Positions 18,659-27,418 of a stretch of 57,760 nt of DNA are shown one piece after another (within the stretch, counting starts at the first letter, position 1; every line of letters begins with the position of its first letter). A model generated the notes under the pieces. It was not told the origin of the DNA. It ran no database searches and was given only the letters and a program-made list of their open reading frames with translations. Source of the DNA: an uncultured Saprospiraceae bacterium (GTDB lineage Bacteria; Bacteroidota; Bacteroidia; Chitinophagales; Saprospiraceae); NCBI GenBank assembly GCA_937959275.1, contig CALGLU010000011.1, positions 1 to 57,760 of the forward strand. Direction: 5' to 3'. The translations under genes and the position numbers were made by a program.

Positions 18659-19447
18659 ATGTCAGATTACAAAAGTCTCTTACTTGAAGACCAAGATGGT
18701 GTTCTGATTGTTACAATCAATCGCCCAGAAGCACTAAATGCTCTGAACAATGATGTCTTCGTAAATCTACAAATCCTATTTGCTGAGGACCTTCCTAAGC
18801 GCACTGATCTCAAAGGAGTGGTCATTACAGGCGCTGGAGAGAAAGCCTTTGTAGCTGGTGCTGATATCAAAGAATTTTTAAGCTTACCATCTGATACGGG
18901 TGGCTTTGATTTATCTAAAAGAGGTCATGAGGTCTTCTTTATGATTGAACAATTTCATAAGCTAGTGATCGCTGCAGTGAATGGATTTGCCTTGGGAGGC
19001 GGCTGTGAGCTGGCGATGGCTTGTCATATGCGTATCGCTGGAGCGAAAGCCAGATTTGGACAACCCGAAGTGAATCTTGGATTGATTCCAGGATATGGCG
19101 GGACACAACGCTTACCCAAATTAATAGGGCGGGGCAGAGCAATGGAATATACCTTAACAGGAGATATGATTTCGGCTGATGAGGCTTACAGAATTGGTTT
19201 GGCGAATCATGTTGTTGAAGCTGGAGAAGAAGTAAACAAAGCTGTAGAAATTATTCAAAAAATTGCGACTAAAGCGCCACTTGCTGTTGCAAAATCCATT
19301 GACGCGATCAATGCATCAGAAGACGAAAGTATCAATGGCTACCATGTTGAAGTCAATGCATTTAAACAATTAACATTAAGCGAAGATTTTAAAGAAGGTG
19401 CTGCAGCATTTATAGAAAAGCGCAAAGCAAATTTTAAGGGTAAATAA
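18659..19447 (+). CDS. enoyl-CoA hydratase
   Basis: A 262-residue crotonase-family enzyme that hydrates 2-enoyl-CoA to 3-hydroxyacyl-CoA. Oxyanion-hole segments are AFVAGADIKEF and NGFALGGGCELAMAC. The catalytic Glu region FGQPEVNLGLIPGYGGTQRL is intact, and the C-terminal trimer helix ends FIEKRKANFKGK. Its stop codon shares one base with the start of the biotin carrier gene (TAATG), indicating translational coupling. Confidence 0.93.
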   Translation: MSDYKSLLLEDQDGVLIVTINRPEALNALNNDVFVNLQILFAEDLPKRTDLKGVVITGAGEKAFVAGADIKEFLSLPSDTGGFDLSKRGHEVFFMIEQFHKLVIAAVNGFALGGGCELAMACHMRIAGAKARFGQPEVNLGLIPGYGGTQRLPKLIGRGRAMEYTLTGDMISADEAYRIGLANHVVEAGEEVNKAVEIIQKIATKAPLAVAKSIDAINASEDESINGYHVEVNAFKQLTLSEDFKEGAAAFIEKRKANFKGK

Positions 19448-19917
19448 TGTATAAAGTAACTATTGATAATCACGAATTTGAATTTCAGCTTGATGATATT
19501 AAACAGCTTGATATCATCGAGTCAAACCGAGGCTTACATCTGATAGATGGGAATCTGTCTCAAGAGATGACTCTTTTGTCTTGTGATATGGACAGTAAAA
19601 CTCTTGTGATCGATCTGAACGGAAAAGAATTTACAGCCACAATTGCAGATGAATATGACCAACTCGTTGATCAATTAGGATTCACCAAAGAGTCAGCCAT
19701 TGTTATTAAAGACATAAAAGCTCCAATGCCAGGCCTTGTGTTGGATATAGTCGTGACTGTCGGACAGACTGTTGAAAAAGGATCGCAATTGGTCATTTTG
19801 GAAGCCATGAAAATGGAGAACGTTTTAAAATCACCAACGGACGGCGTTATAAAAGAGATTGCTGTCACCAAAGGTGATGCAGTAGAGAAAGGTCAATTAT
19901 TAATTGTTCTTGAATAA
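19447..19917 (+). CDS. biotin carboxyl carrier protein of propionyl/acyl-CoA carboxylase
   Basis: A 156-residue carrier. The N-terminal part (1-85) is a beta-rich domain of the kind found ahead of the biotinyl domain in Bacteroidota acyl-CoA carboxylases. The C-terminal biotinyl-lipoyl domain (about 86-156) carries the biotin site EAMKMEN with K122. It works with the biotin carboxylase at 20970 and the carboxyltransferase at 24570. The separate biotin carrier shows that this is a three-polypeptide carboxylase rather than the fused alpha subunit. It ends directly against the mutase small-subunit gene with no spacer. Confidence 0.9.
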   Translation: MYKVTIDNHEFEFQLDDIKQLDIIESNRGLHLIDGNLSQEMTLLSCDMDSKTLVIDLNGKEFTATIADEYDQLVDQLGFTKESAIVIKDIKAPMPGLVLDIVVTVGQTVEKGSQLVILEAMKMENVLKSPTDGVIKEIAVTKGDAVEKGQLLIVLE

Positions 19918-19923
19918 GTGAAT

Positions 19924-20973
19924 ATGGAGTTTCCATTTGAGCCACGGTCAAAAGTAGACTGGTTGTCAAAAGTCAATGATGATCTGAAAGGAAAACCAAT
20001 CCAGGATTTAGATTGGCAGGTGTCCAAAGGGATAAGGGTTTCTCCATTTGCACATGCTGATGACATACAAACGCCATATGCACCTATACAGGAGCGACAG
20101 CATAATAACTGGTTTATACATGAAGACATTCCGCACAATGGAAATGATTCAGAAGCTAATCGCTTAGCACATATTGCATTAAATGGCGGGGTAACTTCCT
20201 TATCATTTGAGTTAGCTTCGCCTTGTGACTTTGAAGTACTACTACAAGACATCAACTTAGAATGGATTTTTCTGCATTTAGAAACTTCAATTGATGTCAT
20301 CCATGATTTTGTAGAGTATGTCAAACGCAAATCTTTCAACTCTGAGCATGTTCGATGTTCATTTAATTTAGATAGCGAATCAGTCGCACGGACGATCATA
20401 AGCTCTTTGCCAGCAGCAAAATTGTATGAGTGCAAACATTCAATACAAAAGAATAATCCGGAAAAAGAAATAGCTGAATTGTTGGTGCATGCGGTGGCCC
20501 ATTTTAACAATAGTAGTGAAGCAGAAGGGAATGCAGATCAGTTATATTTTATAATTAATCTTGGTGATAGTTTTTATTTAAATATTGCTAAAATACGGGC
20601 ATTAAAATTATTGTGGACACACATGCTAAGCTCGTCAGGTATTCCAATAATAGCGCCTTTTATTAAGGCTCAGATGAGTCAACACACATTTAGCGAAGAT
20701 CAAGACACGACCAAGATAAAAGCTGGTGCCCAAGCTATAGCTGCGTCTATTGCTGGCGTAGATATCATCCATATACCGCCATCAACTATGACGGATGATT
20801 TGGAGTTTCATACAAGGATCGCCAGAAATATGAGTCATCTACTACAGCTCGAATCCTTTATGAACCGAGTCATTGACCCGACAGCGGGTAGTTATTATTT
20901 AGAACAATTAACTGATACAATTGCTACGTCTGCATGGACTATTTTTCAACAAACATATGAGCAGCAACTATGA
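19924..20973 (+). CDS. mutA: methylmalonyl-CoA mutase small subunit, short form
   Basis: About 349 residues of the non-catalytic mutase subunit, with N-terminal segment FPFEPRSKVDWLSKVNDDLKG, TIM-barrel pieces, and the late-barrel motif VIDPTAGSYYLEQLTD. The protein ends about 25 residues after that motif, so it lacks the linker and the B12-like Rossmann domain found in the 600-residue forms, and it is also shorter than the forms of about 450 residues I recall from other Bacteroidota. A GTG at 19918 is an alternative start. Its stop overlaps the biotin carboxylase start by 4 bp. It presumably stabilises the large subunit. Confidence 0.85.
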   Translation: MEFPFEPRSKVDWLSKVNDDLKGKPIQDLDWQVSKGIRVSPFAHADDIQTPYAPIQERQHNNWFIHEDIPHNGNDSEANRLAHIALNGGVTSLSFELASPCDFEVLLQDINLEWIFLHLETSIDVIHDFVEYVKRKSFNSEHVRCSFNLDSESVARTIISSLPAAKLYECKHSIQKNNPEKEIAELLVHAVAHFNNSSEAEGNADQLYFIINLGDSFYLNIAKIRALKLLWTHMLSSSGIPIIAPFIKAQMSQHTFSEDQDTTKIKAGAQAIAASIAGVDIIHIPPSTMTDDLEFHTRIARNMSHLLQLESFMNRVIDPTAGSYYLEQLTDTIATSAWTIFQQTYEQQL

Positions 20974-22448
20974 AAAAAATCTTAATTGCGAACAGAGGTG
21001 AAATTGCTCAACGAGTTATTCGAACTGCAAAACGAATGGGTATCAAAACAGTTGCTGTTTATTCTGAAGTGGACCGCAATGCACCACATGTACGATTGGC
21101 AGATGAAGCTGTATGTTTAGGTCCAGCCCCTTCAAATCAATCCTATCTATTAGGCGAAACCATCATCAAAAAAGCAAAAGAACTCGGCGTCGATGGGATT
21201 CATCCAGGCTATGGGTTTTTAAGTGAAAATGCAGAATTTGCAAAACAAGTGACAGATGCGGGCATCGCATTTATAGGACCTAGTCCACACTCTATCCGAA
21301 TCATGGGAAGTAAACTGGCAGCAAAAGATGCAGTTAAAGCCTACGACATTCCTATGGTCCCTGGCATAGATGAAGCGATTACAGATGTTGCATTAGCAAA
21401 TGAAATCGGTGCTAGAATTGGGTATCCGATTTTAATAAAAGCATCAGCTGGTGGAGGTGGCAAAGGTATGCGTGTAGTTGAAAAGGAATCTGAACTTGAA
21501 GAGCAAATGAAACGCGCCATCAGTGAAGCGACATCTGCATTCGGAGATGGCTCGGTATTTATTGAAAAATATGTGAGCTCACCTAGGCATATTGAAATAC
21601 AAGTGTTGGCTGATAATCATGGTAACACCGTTCATTTATTTGAACGGGAATGCAGTATTCAAAGACGGCATCAAAAGGTCGTCGAAGAAGCACCCTCTGC
21701 AGTGCTGACACCCGCCTTAAGAAATGAAATGGGAGCTGCTGCTGTCAAGGTTGCCCAATCTTGTGAATACTCAGGAGCAGGCACTGTCGAATTTTTATTA
21801 GATCACGAACACAATTTTTATTTTTTAGAAATGAACACTCGTCTTCAGGTTGAGCATCCAGTGACAGAGATGATTACAGGTATAGATTTAGTTGAGCAGC
21901 AAATCCGAATAGCAAGAGATGAACATTTATCCTTTGCACAAAATGATCTGAGTATAAACGGACATGCCGTAGAATTAAGAGTCTATGCTGAAGATCCCAT
22001 GAATCAGTTCTTGCCGAGCATAGGCACTTTAGAAAGGTATACAAGACCCACTGGACCAAATGTCCGCGTCGATGACGGCTATGAAGAAGGGATGGAGATT
22101 CCCATTTATTATGATCCAATGATTGCCAAATTGATAACCCATGGCAGTACACGAGAAGAGGCCATTCAAAAAATGAAAATCGCCATCCGGCAATATAAAA
22201 TTGAAGGATTAGAAACGACCCTTCCTTTCGGAGATTTTGTTTTTGATCATCCTGCGTTTACAAGTGGCGACTTTGATACTCACTTTGTTAAAGATCATTT
22301 TTCACCAGAAAAAATTCAACAAAAAAATAAAGCTGAAGATGAACAAGCTGCTAAAGCCGCACTCTATTTTTATTTAAAACAAAAGGAAATATTAACTCCA
22401 TTGAAAGTGCAAGGCTCAGCTTGGGCACACAGAAAACATAAGACATAG
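20970..22448 (+). CDS. accC: acetyl/propionyl-CoA carboxylase biotin carboxylase subunit
   Basis: A 492-residue ATP-grasp enzyme that carboxylates the biotin of the carrier protein. The N-terminal segment is [20 protein letters not shown], the ATP-binding glycine loop is [14 protein letters not shown], and the catalytic signature [16 protein letters not shown] and the biotin-carboxylase C-terminal domain follow. The last 40 residues are an extra charged tail ([18 protein letters not shown]). Placement between the two mutase subunit genes means carboxylase and mutase subunits are made from one interleaved transcript. It most likely serves propionyl-CoA carboxylase. Confidence 0.92.
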   Translation: MKKILIANRGEIAQRVIRTAKRMGIKTVAVYSEVDRNAPHVRLADEAVCLGPAPSNQSYLLGETIIKKAKELGVDGIHPGYGFLSENAEFAKQVTDAGIAFIGPSPHSIRIMGSKLAAKDAVKAYDIPMVPGIDEAITDVALANEIGARIGYPILIKASAGGGGKGMRVVEKESELEEQMKRAISEATSAFGDGSVFIEKYVSSPRHIEIQVLADNHGNTVHLFERECSIQRRHQKVVEEAPSAVLTPALRNEMGAAAVKVAQSCEYSGAGTVEFLLDHEHNFYFLEMNTRLQVEHPVTEMITGIDLVEQQIRIARDEHLSFAQNDLSINGHAVELRVYAEDPMNQFLPSIGTLERYTRPTGPNVRVDDGYEEGMEIPIYYDPMIAKLITHGSTREEAIQKMKIAIRQYKIEGLETTLPFGDFVFDHPAFTSGDFDTHFVKDHFSPEKIQQKNKAEDEQAAKAALYFYLKQKEILTPLKVQGSAWAHRKHKT

Positions 22449-24580
22449 TGAAATTACCGGACTTCAAACATATTGAATATACTAGACCTGATGTAGCACT
22501 TCACGAGGAGAGCCAGCAATGGGATACACCTGAAGGTATTGAAGTCAAATCTTCTTATTCATATGATGACATCAAAGACTATGATCATCTAAATTATATT
22601 GCTGGGATTGTACCATATCTGCGAGGACCTTACGCTTCGATGTATGCCGGCCGACCTTGGACGATTCGCCAATACGCAGGCTTTTCCACAGCAGAAAAAA
22701 GTAATGCTTTTTATCGACGGAATCTGGCTCAAGGACAAAAAGGTTTGTCTGTCGCCTTTGACTTAGCGACACATCGTGGCTATGACTCAGATCATGAGAG
22801 AGTGACAGGAGATGTTGGCATGGCTGGTGTAGCAATTGATACGGTTGAGGATATGAAAATTTTATTTGATCAGATTCCTCTTGATCAGATGTCGGTCTCT
22901 ATGACAATGAATGGTGCAGTCATACCGATCATGGCATTCTTTATCATCGCTGCAGAGGAGCAAGGTGTAGATCAATCACAACTGAGCGGCACGATTCAAA
23001 ATGATATTCTGAAAGAATTTATGGTGCGGAATACGTATATCTATCCACCGACACCATCGATGAAAATCATCTCTGATATTTTTGAATACAGCTCCCAAAA
23101 TATGCCGAAGTTTAATTCGATTAGCATTTCAGGTTATCATATGCATGAGGCTGGAGCGCCAGCGCATTTAGAATTGGCTTACACTTTAGCGGATGGATTA
23201 GAGTATATCAAAGCTGGTATCCAAACAGGATTGGACATTGATAACTTTGCCCCGCGTTTATCTTTTTTCTGGGGCATCGGGATGAACTTCTTTATGGAAA
23301 TTGCCAAAATGAGAGCAGCCAGAATATTGTGGGCAAATATTGTCAAACAATTCAATCCTCAAAATCCAAAATCGATGGCTCTGCGGACTCACTGCCAGAC
23401 GTCAGGTTGGAGTTTGACTGCACAAGATCCTTATAACAATATCGGCAGAACATGCATAGAAGCCATGGCCGCCGTATTTGGCGGCACTCAATCTCTACAT
23501 ACCAATTCATTGGATGAAGCCTTAGCATTGCCAACTGATTATTCTGCTAAAATTGCAAGGAACACTCAAAAATATTTGCAAACAGAAACAGATATCACCA
23601 AGGCAGTTGATCCCTGGGGAGGTTCTTATTATGTCGAATATTTAACTCATGAAATTGCAGAAAAGGCCTGGACTTTAATACAGGAAATAGAAGGACTTGG
23701 CGGAATGGCAGCGGCGATTGAGAAAGGGATTCCTAAAATGAGAATTGAAGAAGCTGCTGCACGAAAGCAAGCCAAAATAGATTCGGGTAAAGATCAAATT
23801 GTCGGCGTAAATGTGTTCACCAATTCAGATCAAGCAGATCTGGATGTCCGACAAGTCGATAATACAGCAGTAAGGGAATCGCAAATCAAACGTCTCAATG
23901 ATGTCAAACGTACTAGAAATAATGATGAGGTAAAAGCAGCCCTGCACAATTTAGCAGCGTGCGCAAAGACAGGCGATGGGAATTTATTATCTTATGCTGT
24001 AGAGGCTGCCCGCGTTCGAGCCAGCTTAGGTGAAATATCAGACGCCATGGAAAAAACATTTGGCAGATATCAAGCCCATCATCAAACCATATCAGGCGTG
24101 TATTCAAAAGAAATAGCATCAGACGAGTCATTTATTAAAGCACAACAACTATCAGATCAATTTGCTGCATTGGATGGTCGTCGTCCACGGATTATGATTG
24201 CCAAATTGGGACAGGATGGACATGACAGAGGAGCTAAAATCATAGCAACGAGTTTTGCGGATATTGGTTTTGATGTAGACATTGGTCCATTATTTCAAAC
24301 ACCAAAGGAAGCTGCGAGACAAGCCGGCGAAAATGATGTACACGTCCTAGGTATTTCATCGCTTGCTGCAGGCCATAAGGCATTAGTGCCAGAGACAATC
24401 CAAGAATTAGCGACAATTGGAAGACCAGATATTAAGGTGATTGCAGGCGGTGTCATTCCTCCGCAAGATCATGAGTTTCTGTACGAAGCGGGAGTCATCG
24501 GTGTTTTTGGACCGGGGACCGTTATTGCGGAAGCAGCATGCGATATTTTAGAATTATTGATAAAGCAATATGAAGAATAA
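22448..24580 (+). CDS. mutB: methylmalonyl-CoA mutase large subunit
   Basis: A 710-residue adenosylcobalamin enzyme that converts (R)-methylmalonyl-CoA to succinyl-CoA. The TIM barrel covers about 40-430 ([31 protein letters not shown]). The C-terminal B12-binding domain (about 575-705) carries DGHDRG, whose His is the lower axial cobalt ligand, plus [17 protein letters not shown]. It starts with GTG, whose first base is the last base of the upstream TAG, and overlaps the carboxyltransferase gene by 11 bp. The methylmalonyl-CoA epimerase and the MeaB chaperone are not in the window and must be elsewhere. Confidence 0.96.
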   Translation: MKLPDFKHIEYTRPDVALHEESQQWDTPEGIEVKSSYSYDDIKDYDHLNYIAGIVPYLRGPYASMYAGRPWTIRQYAGFSTAEKSNAFYRRNLAQGQKGLSVAFDLATHRGYDSDHERVTGDVGMAGVAIDTVEDMKILFDQIPLDQMSVSMTMNGAVIPIMAFFIIAAEEQGVDQSQLSGTIQNDILKEFMVRNTYIYPPTPSMKIISDIFEYSSQNMPKFNSISISGYHMHEAGAPAHLELAYTLADGLEYIKAGIQTGLDIDNFAPRLSFFWGIGMNFFMEIAKMRAARILWANIVKQFNPQNPKSMALRTHCQTSGWSLTAQDPYNNIGRTCIEAMAAVFGGTQSLHTNSLDEALALPTDYSAKIARNTQKYLQTETDITKAVDPWGGSYYVEYLTHEIAEKAWTLIQEIEGLGGMAAAIEKGIPKMRIEEAAARKQAKIDSGKDQIVGVNVFTNSDQADLDVRQVDNTAVRESQIKRLNDVKRTRNNDEVKAALHNLAACAKTGDGNLLSYAVEAARVRASLGEISDAMEKTFGRYQAHHQTISGVYSKEIASDESFIKAQQLSDQFAALDGRRPRIMIAKLGQDGHDRGAKIIATSFADIGFDVDIGPLFQTPKEAARQAGENDVHVLGISSLAAGHKALVPETIQELATIGRPDIKVIAGGVIPPQDHEFLYEAGVIGVFGPGTVIAEAACDILELLIKQYEE

Positions 24581-26111
24581 GTATTCTATACTTGAAGATA
24601 AATTAGAGGCCTCAAAATTAGGCGGTGGGCAGGTGCGTATTGATAAGCAGCACGGCAAGGGCAAATTAACAGCTCACGAACGAGTCCATTTTTTGATGGA
24701 TGAAGGATCTTTTGAGGAAATTGGTGCTTTGGTGACTCACAGGACGACGGACTTTGGGATGGCTGATCAGCAATTTTATGGAGATGGAGTTGTGACAGGA
24801 TATGGTACTGTGAATGGCAGACTTGTCTATGTATTTGCACAAGATTTCACAGTATTTGGAGGTGCTTTATCCGAGACTCATGCGGAGAAAATTTGTAAGG
24901 TGATGGATATGGCGATGAAGAATGGAGCGCCATTAATCGGCTTGAATGATAGCGGCGGTGCAAGGATTCAGGAAGGGGTGCGTTCATTAGGCGGCTATGC
25001 TGATATCTTTTATAAAAATGTGATGGCTAGTGGAGTGATACCACAGATATCTGCGATCATGGGACCCTGTGCGGGAGGAGCGGTGTATTCGCCGGCGATG
25101 ACAGATTTCACCATTATGGTAGAGGGGACAAGCTACATGTTTGTCACTGGTCCTAATGTGGTCAAGACAGTGACGAATGAGGAAGTGACTTCAGAAGAGT
25201 TGGGTGGGGCAAGCGCACACTCAACCAAGTCAGGCGTGACACATTTGACGGCGACGAACGATATTGATTGCATCAATCAGGTAAAGACCTTGCTGAGCTA
25301 TATGCCACAAAATTGTGAAGACAAACCAGAGAGTTTGCCTTATGAATTAGGAACAGAATTGAGAGAGAATTTAGAATCAATTGTTCCAGAAAATGCCAAT
25401 CAGCCTTACGATATGAGGGAAGTCATTGCAGGGATTTGTGATGAGGAGAGCTTTTTTGAAATCCATGAGTATTATGCTGATAATATCGTTGTTGGGTTTT
25501 CACGGTTAGCGGGTAGGAGTATTGGAATCGTAGCGAATCAGCCGATTAGCCTAGCAGGTGTTTTGGATGTAGACAGTTCAAAGAAGGCTGCTCGCTTCAC
25601 CCGGTTTTGTGATTGTTTTAATATTCCGTTATTGGTGTTAGTAGATGTACCTGGATTTTTGCCCGGGACAGATCAAGAATGGAATGCAATTATTACAAAT
25701 GGAGCGAAGTTATTATATGCACTTTCGGAAGCGACAGTACCAAGGGTGACTGTTATTACGCGGAAGGCGTATGGTGGCGCTTATGATGTAATGAATTCGA
25801 AGCATATTGGAGCCGACATGAATTTTGCTTGGCCATCAGCGGAGATTGCTGTGATGGGGGCGAAGGGCGCGAGTGAGATTATTTTTAAGAAGGACATTAA
25901 TGCAGCGGATGATCCAGCTGCAAAGCTAGCTGAGAAGGAAGCTGAGTATGCAGATTTATTTGCTAATCCATATAGTGCTGCGGAGCGAGGCTTTATTGAT
26001 GAAGTGATTTATCCCAAAGAGACGAGACGTAAATTAATTAAGGCCTTTGCCATGTTGGAGAATAAAGTAGCCGTTCTGCCTAAAAAGAAACATGGGAATA
26101 TACCCTTATAA
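24570..26111 (+). CDS. pccB: propionyl-CoA carboxylase beta (carboxyltransferase) subunit
   Basis: A 513-residue carboxyltransferase with two crotonase-like halves. Acyl-CoA-site motifs are [20 protein letters not shown] and [16 protein letters not shown]. The C-terminal half has [14 protein letters not shown] and [19 protein letters not shown], typical of the propionyl/acyl-CoA type. It transfers carboxyl from biotin to propionyl-CoA to give (S)-methylmalonyl-CoA. It overlaps mutB by 11 bp. Third positions are visibly richer in G than in mutB. The lipoprotein gene follows after 2 bp. Confidence 0.95.
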   Translation: MKNKYSILEDKLEASKLGGGQVRIDKQHGKGKLTAHERVHFLMDEGSFEEIGALVTHRTTDFGMADQQFYGDGVVTGYGTVNGRLVYVFAQDFTVFGGALSETHAEKICKVMDMAMKNGAPLIGLNDSGGARIQEGVRSLGGYADIFYKNVMASGVIPQISAIMGPCAGGAVYSPAMTDFTIMVEGTSYMFVTGPNVVKTVTNEEVTSEELGGASAHSTKSGVTHLTATNDIDCINQVKTLLSYMPQNCEDKPESLPYELGTELRENLESIVPENANQPYDMREVIAGICDEESFFEIHEYYADNIVVGFSRLAGRSIGIVANQPISLAGVLDVDSSKKAARFTRFCDCFNIPLLVLVDVPGFLPGTDQEWNAIITNGAKLLYALSEATVPRVTVITRKAYGGAYDVMNSKHIGADMNFAWPSAEIAVMGAKGASEIIFKKDINAADDPAAKLAEKEAEYADLFANPYSAAERGFIDEVIYPKETRRKLIKAFAMLENKVAVLPKKKHGNIPL

Positions 26112-26113
26112 AG

Positions 26114-26599
26114 ATGGCAGGTATTAAAATCAGATATGGATTTTTTACAGCGGGTTTCATGATTTGCCTGTTTGCCTGTTCGACTAATGAACAAATCTTT
26201 GTAGATATACGTCTAGAAGATCAAGCTAAAGTCATCGGTGTCGAATGTATGGGTCAGCCCAATAACTATACAATTGATGTGACGATTGAAAGTCCTGATA
26301 TTGGATGTGATCAATATGCAGATTGGTGGGAAGTCGTTACAGCTGATAGTGTCTTGGTGTATCGCCGCATTTTGACGCATAGCCATGTTGATGAACAACC
26401 ATTTACACGGAGTGGTGGGGTGGTCGATGTCGGTGCTGATGACTTCATTTATGTAAGAGCGCATATGAATAACTTAGGCTATGGTTCACAGGTCTTTAGT
26501 GGAAATGTGCGTGAAGGATTACAAATTGATACGATAGATCCCAACTTTGCCCTCTCATTGCAAGAACTAGCTCCTCTACCACAGGATTGTGCTTTTTAA
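26114..26599 (+). CDS. small lipoprotein, unknown function
   Basis: A 161-residue predicted lipoprotein with hydrophobic signal and lipobox MICLFAC (Cys about 22). The mature part contains several Cys residues (VECMGQ, IGCDQYADWWEVV, QDCAF) and reads as a single beta domain, perhaps disulphide-stabilised in the periplasm. I recognise no family. It starts 2 bp after the carboxyltransferase gene and is probably read through from the acyl-CoA operon, but a metabolic link is not evident. Confidence 0.65.
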   Translation: MAGIKIRYGFFTAGFMICLFACSTNEQIFVDIRLEDQAKVIGVECMGQPNNYTIDVTIESPDIGCDQYADWWEVVTADSVLVYRRILTHSHVDEQPFTRSGGVVDVGADDFIYVRAHMNNLGYGSQVFSGNVREGLQIDTIDPNFALSLQELAPLPQDCAF

Positions 26600-26636
26600 T
26601 TAAATTTTATGGAGTTAGTATACGTTCAATGTGTAT

Positions 26637-27224
26637 ATGAAAAAGTACCTCTTCTTTGCGATCGCACTCATTTCCATAGCTGCGATTTTTTGGTTTATTG
26701 GCTTTAAGAGCTCCTTGTTTAAGTCTCAAGTCGAAGAATCATCACAAGTTATATTGAATCGAATTGATCGGATAGCAAAGTTGGCCACAGTAGAAGGCCA
26801 TTTTGCAGAGATATATGATTACCGGCATTCTTATACAAATTGGCCATTTGAAAAGAAGGCTTTAGTAAAAGTGAAGGCGAAAGCGATGATAGGCTATGAC
26901 TTGGAAAATATGATCCTAGACGTCGATGAGACGGGACGAAAAATCACCTTATCACAACTTCCAGCTCCAGAATTATTGTCCTTAGATCATGATTTAGAGT
27001 ATTATGATTTGCAAGAAGGTTTATTTAATCAATTTACTTCAGCGGATTTGACCCAGATTAATAAACAAGCCAAGTCATTCATTGAAGAGAAGGTCTTACA
27101 GAGTGATTTATTAAAGATCTCCGAAGATCAAAAGGAAGAGTTTTTAGAGTTGATAGAAATGAGTCTAACTGCTGTGGGCTGGCAATTAATTGTTGAAGAA
27201 ACAGTGCCCAGCATAAAAGGATAG
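26637..27224 (+). CDS. DUF4230 protein
   Basis: About 195 residues, with one N-terminal membrane helix (YLFFAIALISIAAIFWFIGF) and then an extracytoplasmic domain that fits DUF4230: LATVEGHFAEIYDYRHSYTN, then KKALVKVKAKAMIGYDL and LPAPELLSLDHDLEYYD. The function of the family is not established. A GTG at 26631 is an alternative start. It follows the lipoprotein after about 37 bp and may be in the same transcript. The spacer from 27225 to 27418 has no recognisable feature. Confidence 0.75.
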   Translation: MKKYLFFAIALISIAAIFWFIGFKSSLFKSQVEESSQVILNRIDRIAKLATVEGHFAEIYDYRHSYTNWPFEKKALVKVKAKAMIGYDLENMILDVDETGRKITLSQLPAPELLSLDHDLEYYDLQEGLFNQFTSADLTQINKQAKSFIEEKVLQSDLLKISEDQKEEFLELIEMSLTAVGWQLIVEETVPSIKG

Positions 27225-27418
27225 GACTATATATTGTTAATAATTATATATGTTCTTTTTATATCAATACTTCTTCAATATGAAGCAATTTTGGATATAT
27301 TTGAGCGCCTGAATATGTAAACTGTCGATCTTCTCATACCCACTCTTGGCAGCTTCCATCTTTAGAGCGTATTAATTAATTAAAATCTGAGTCCAGAACA
27401 TATTCAAACCAACCTGAT

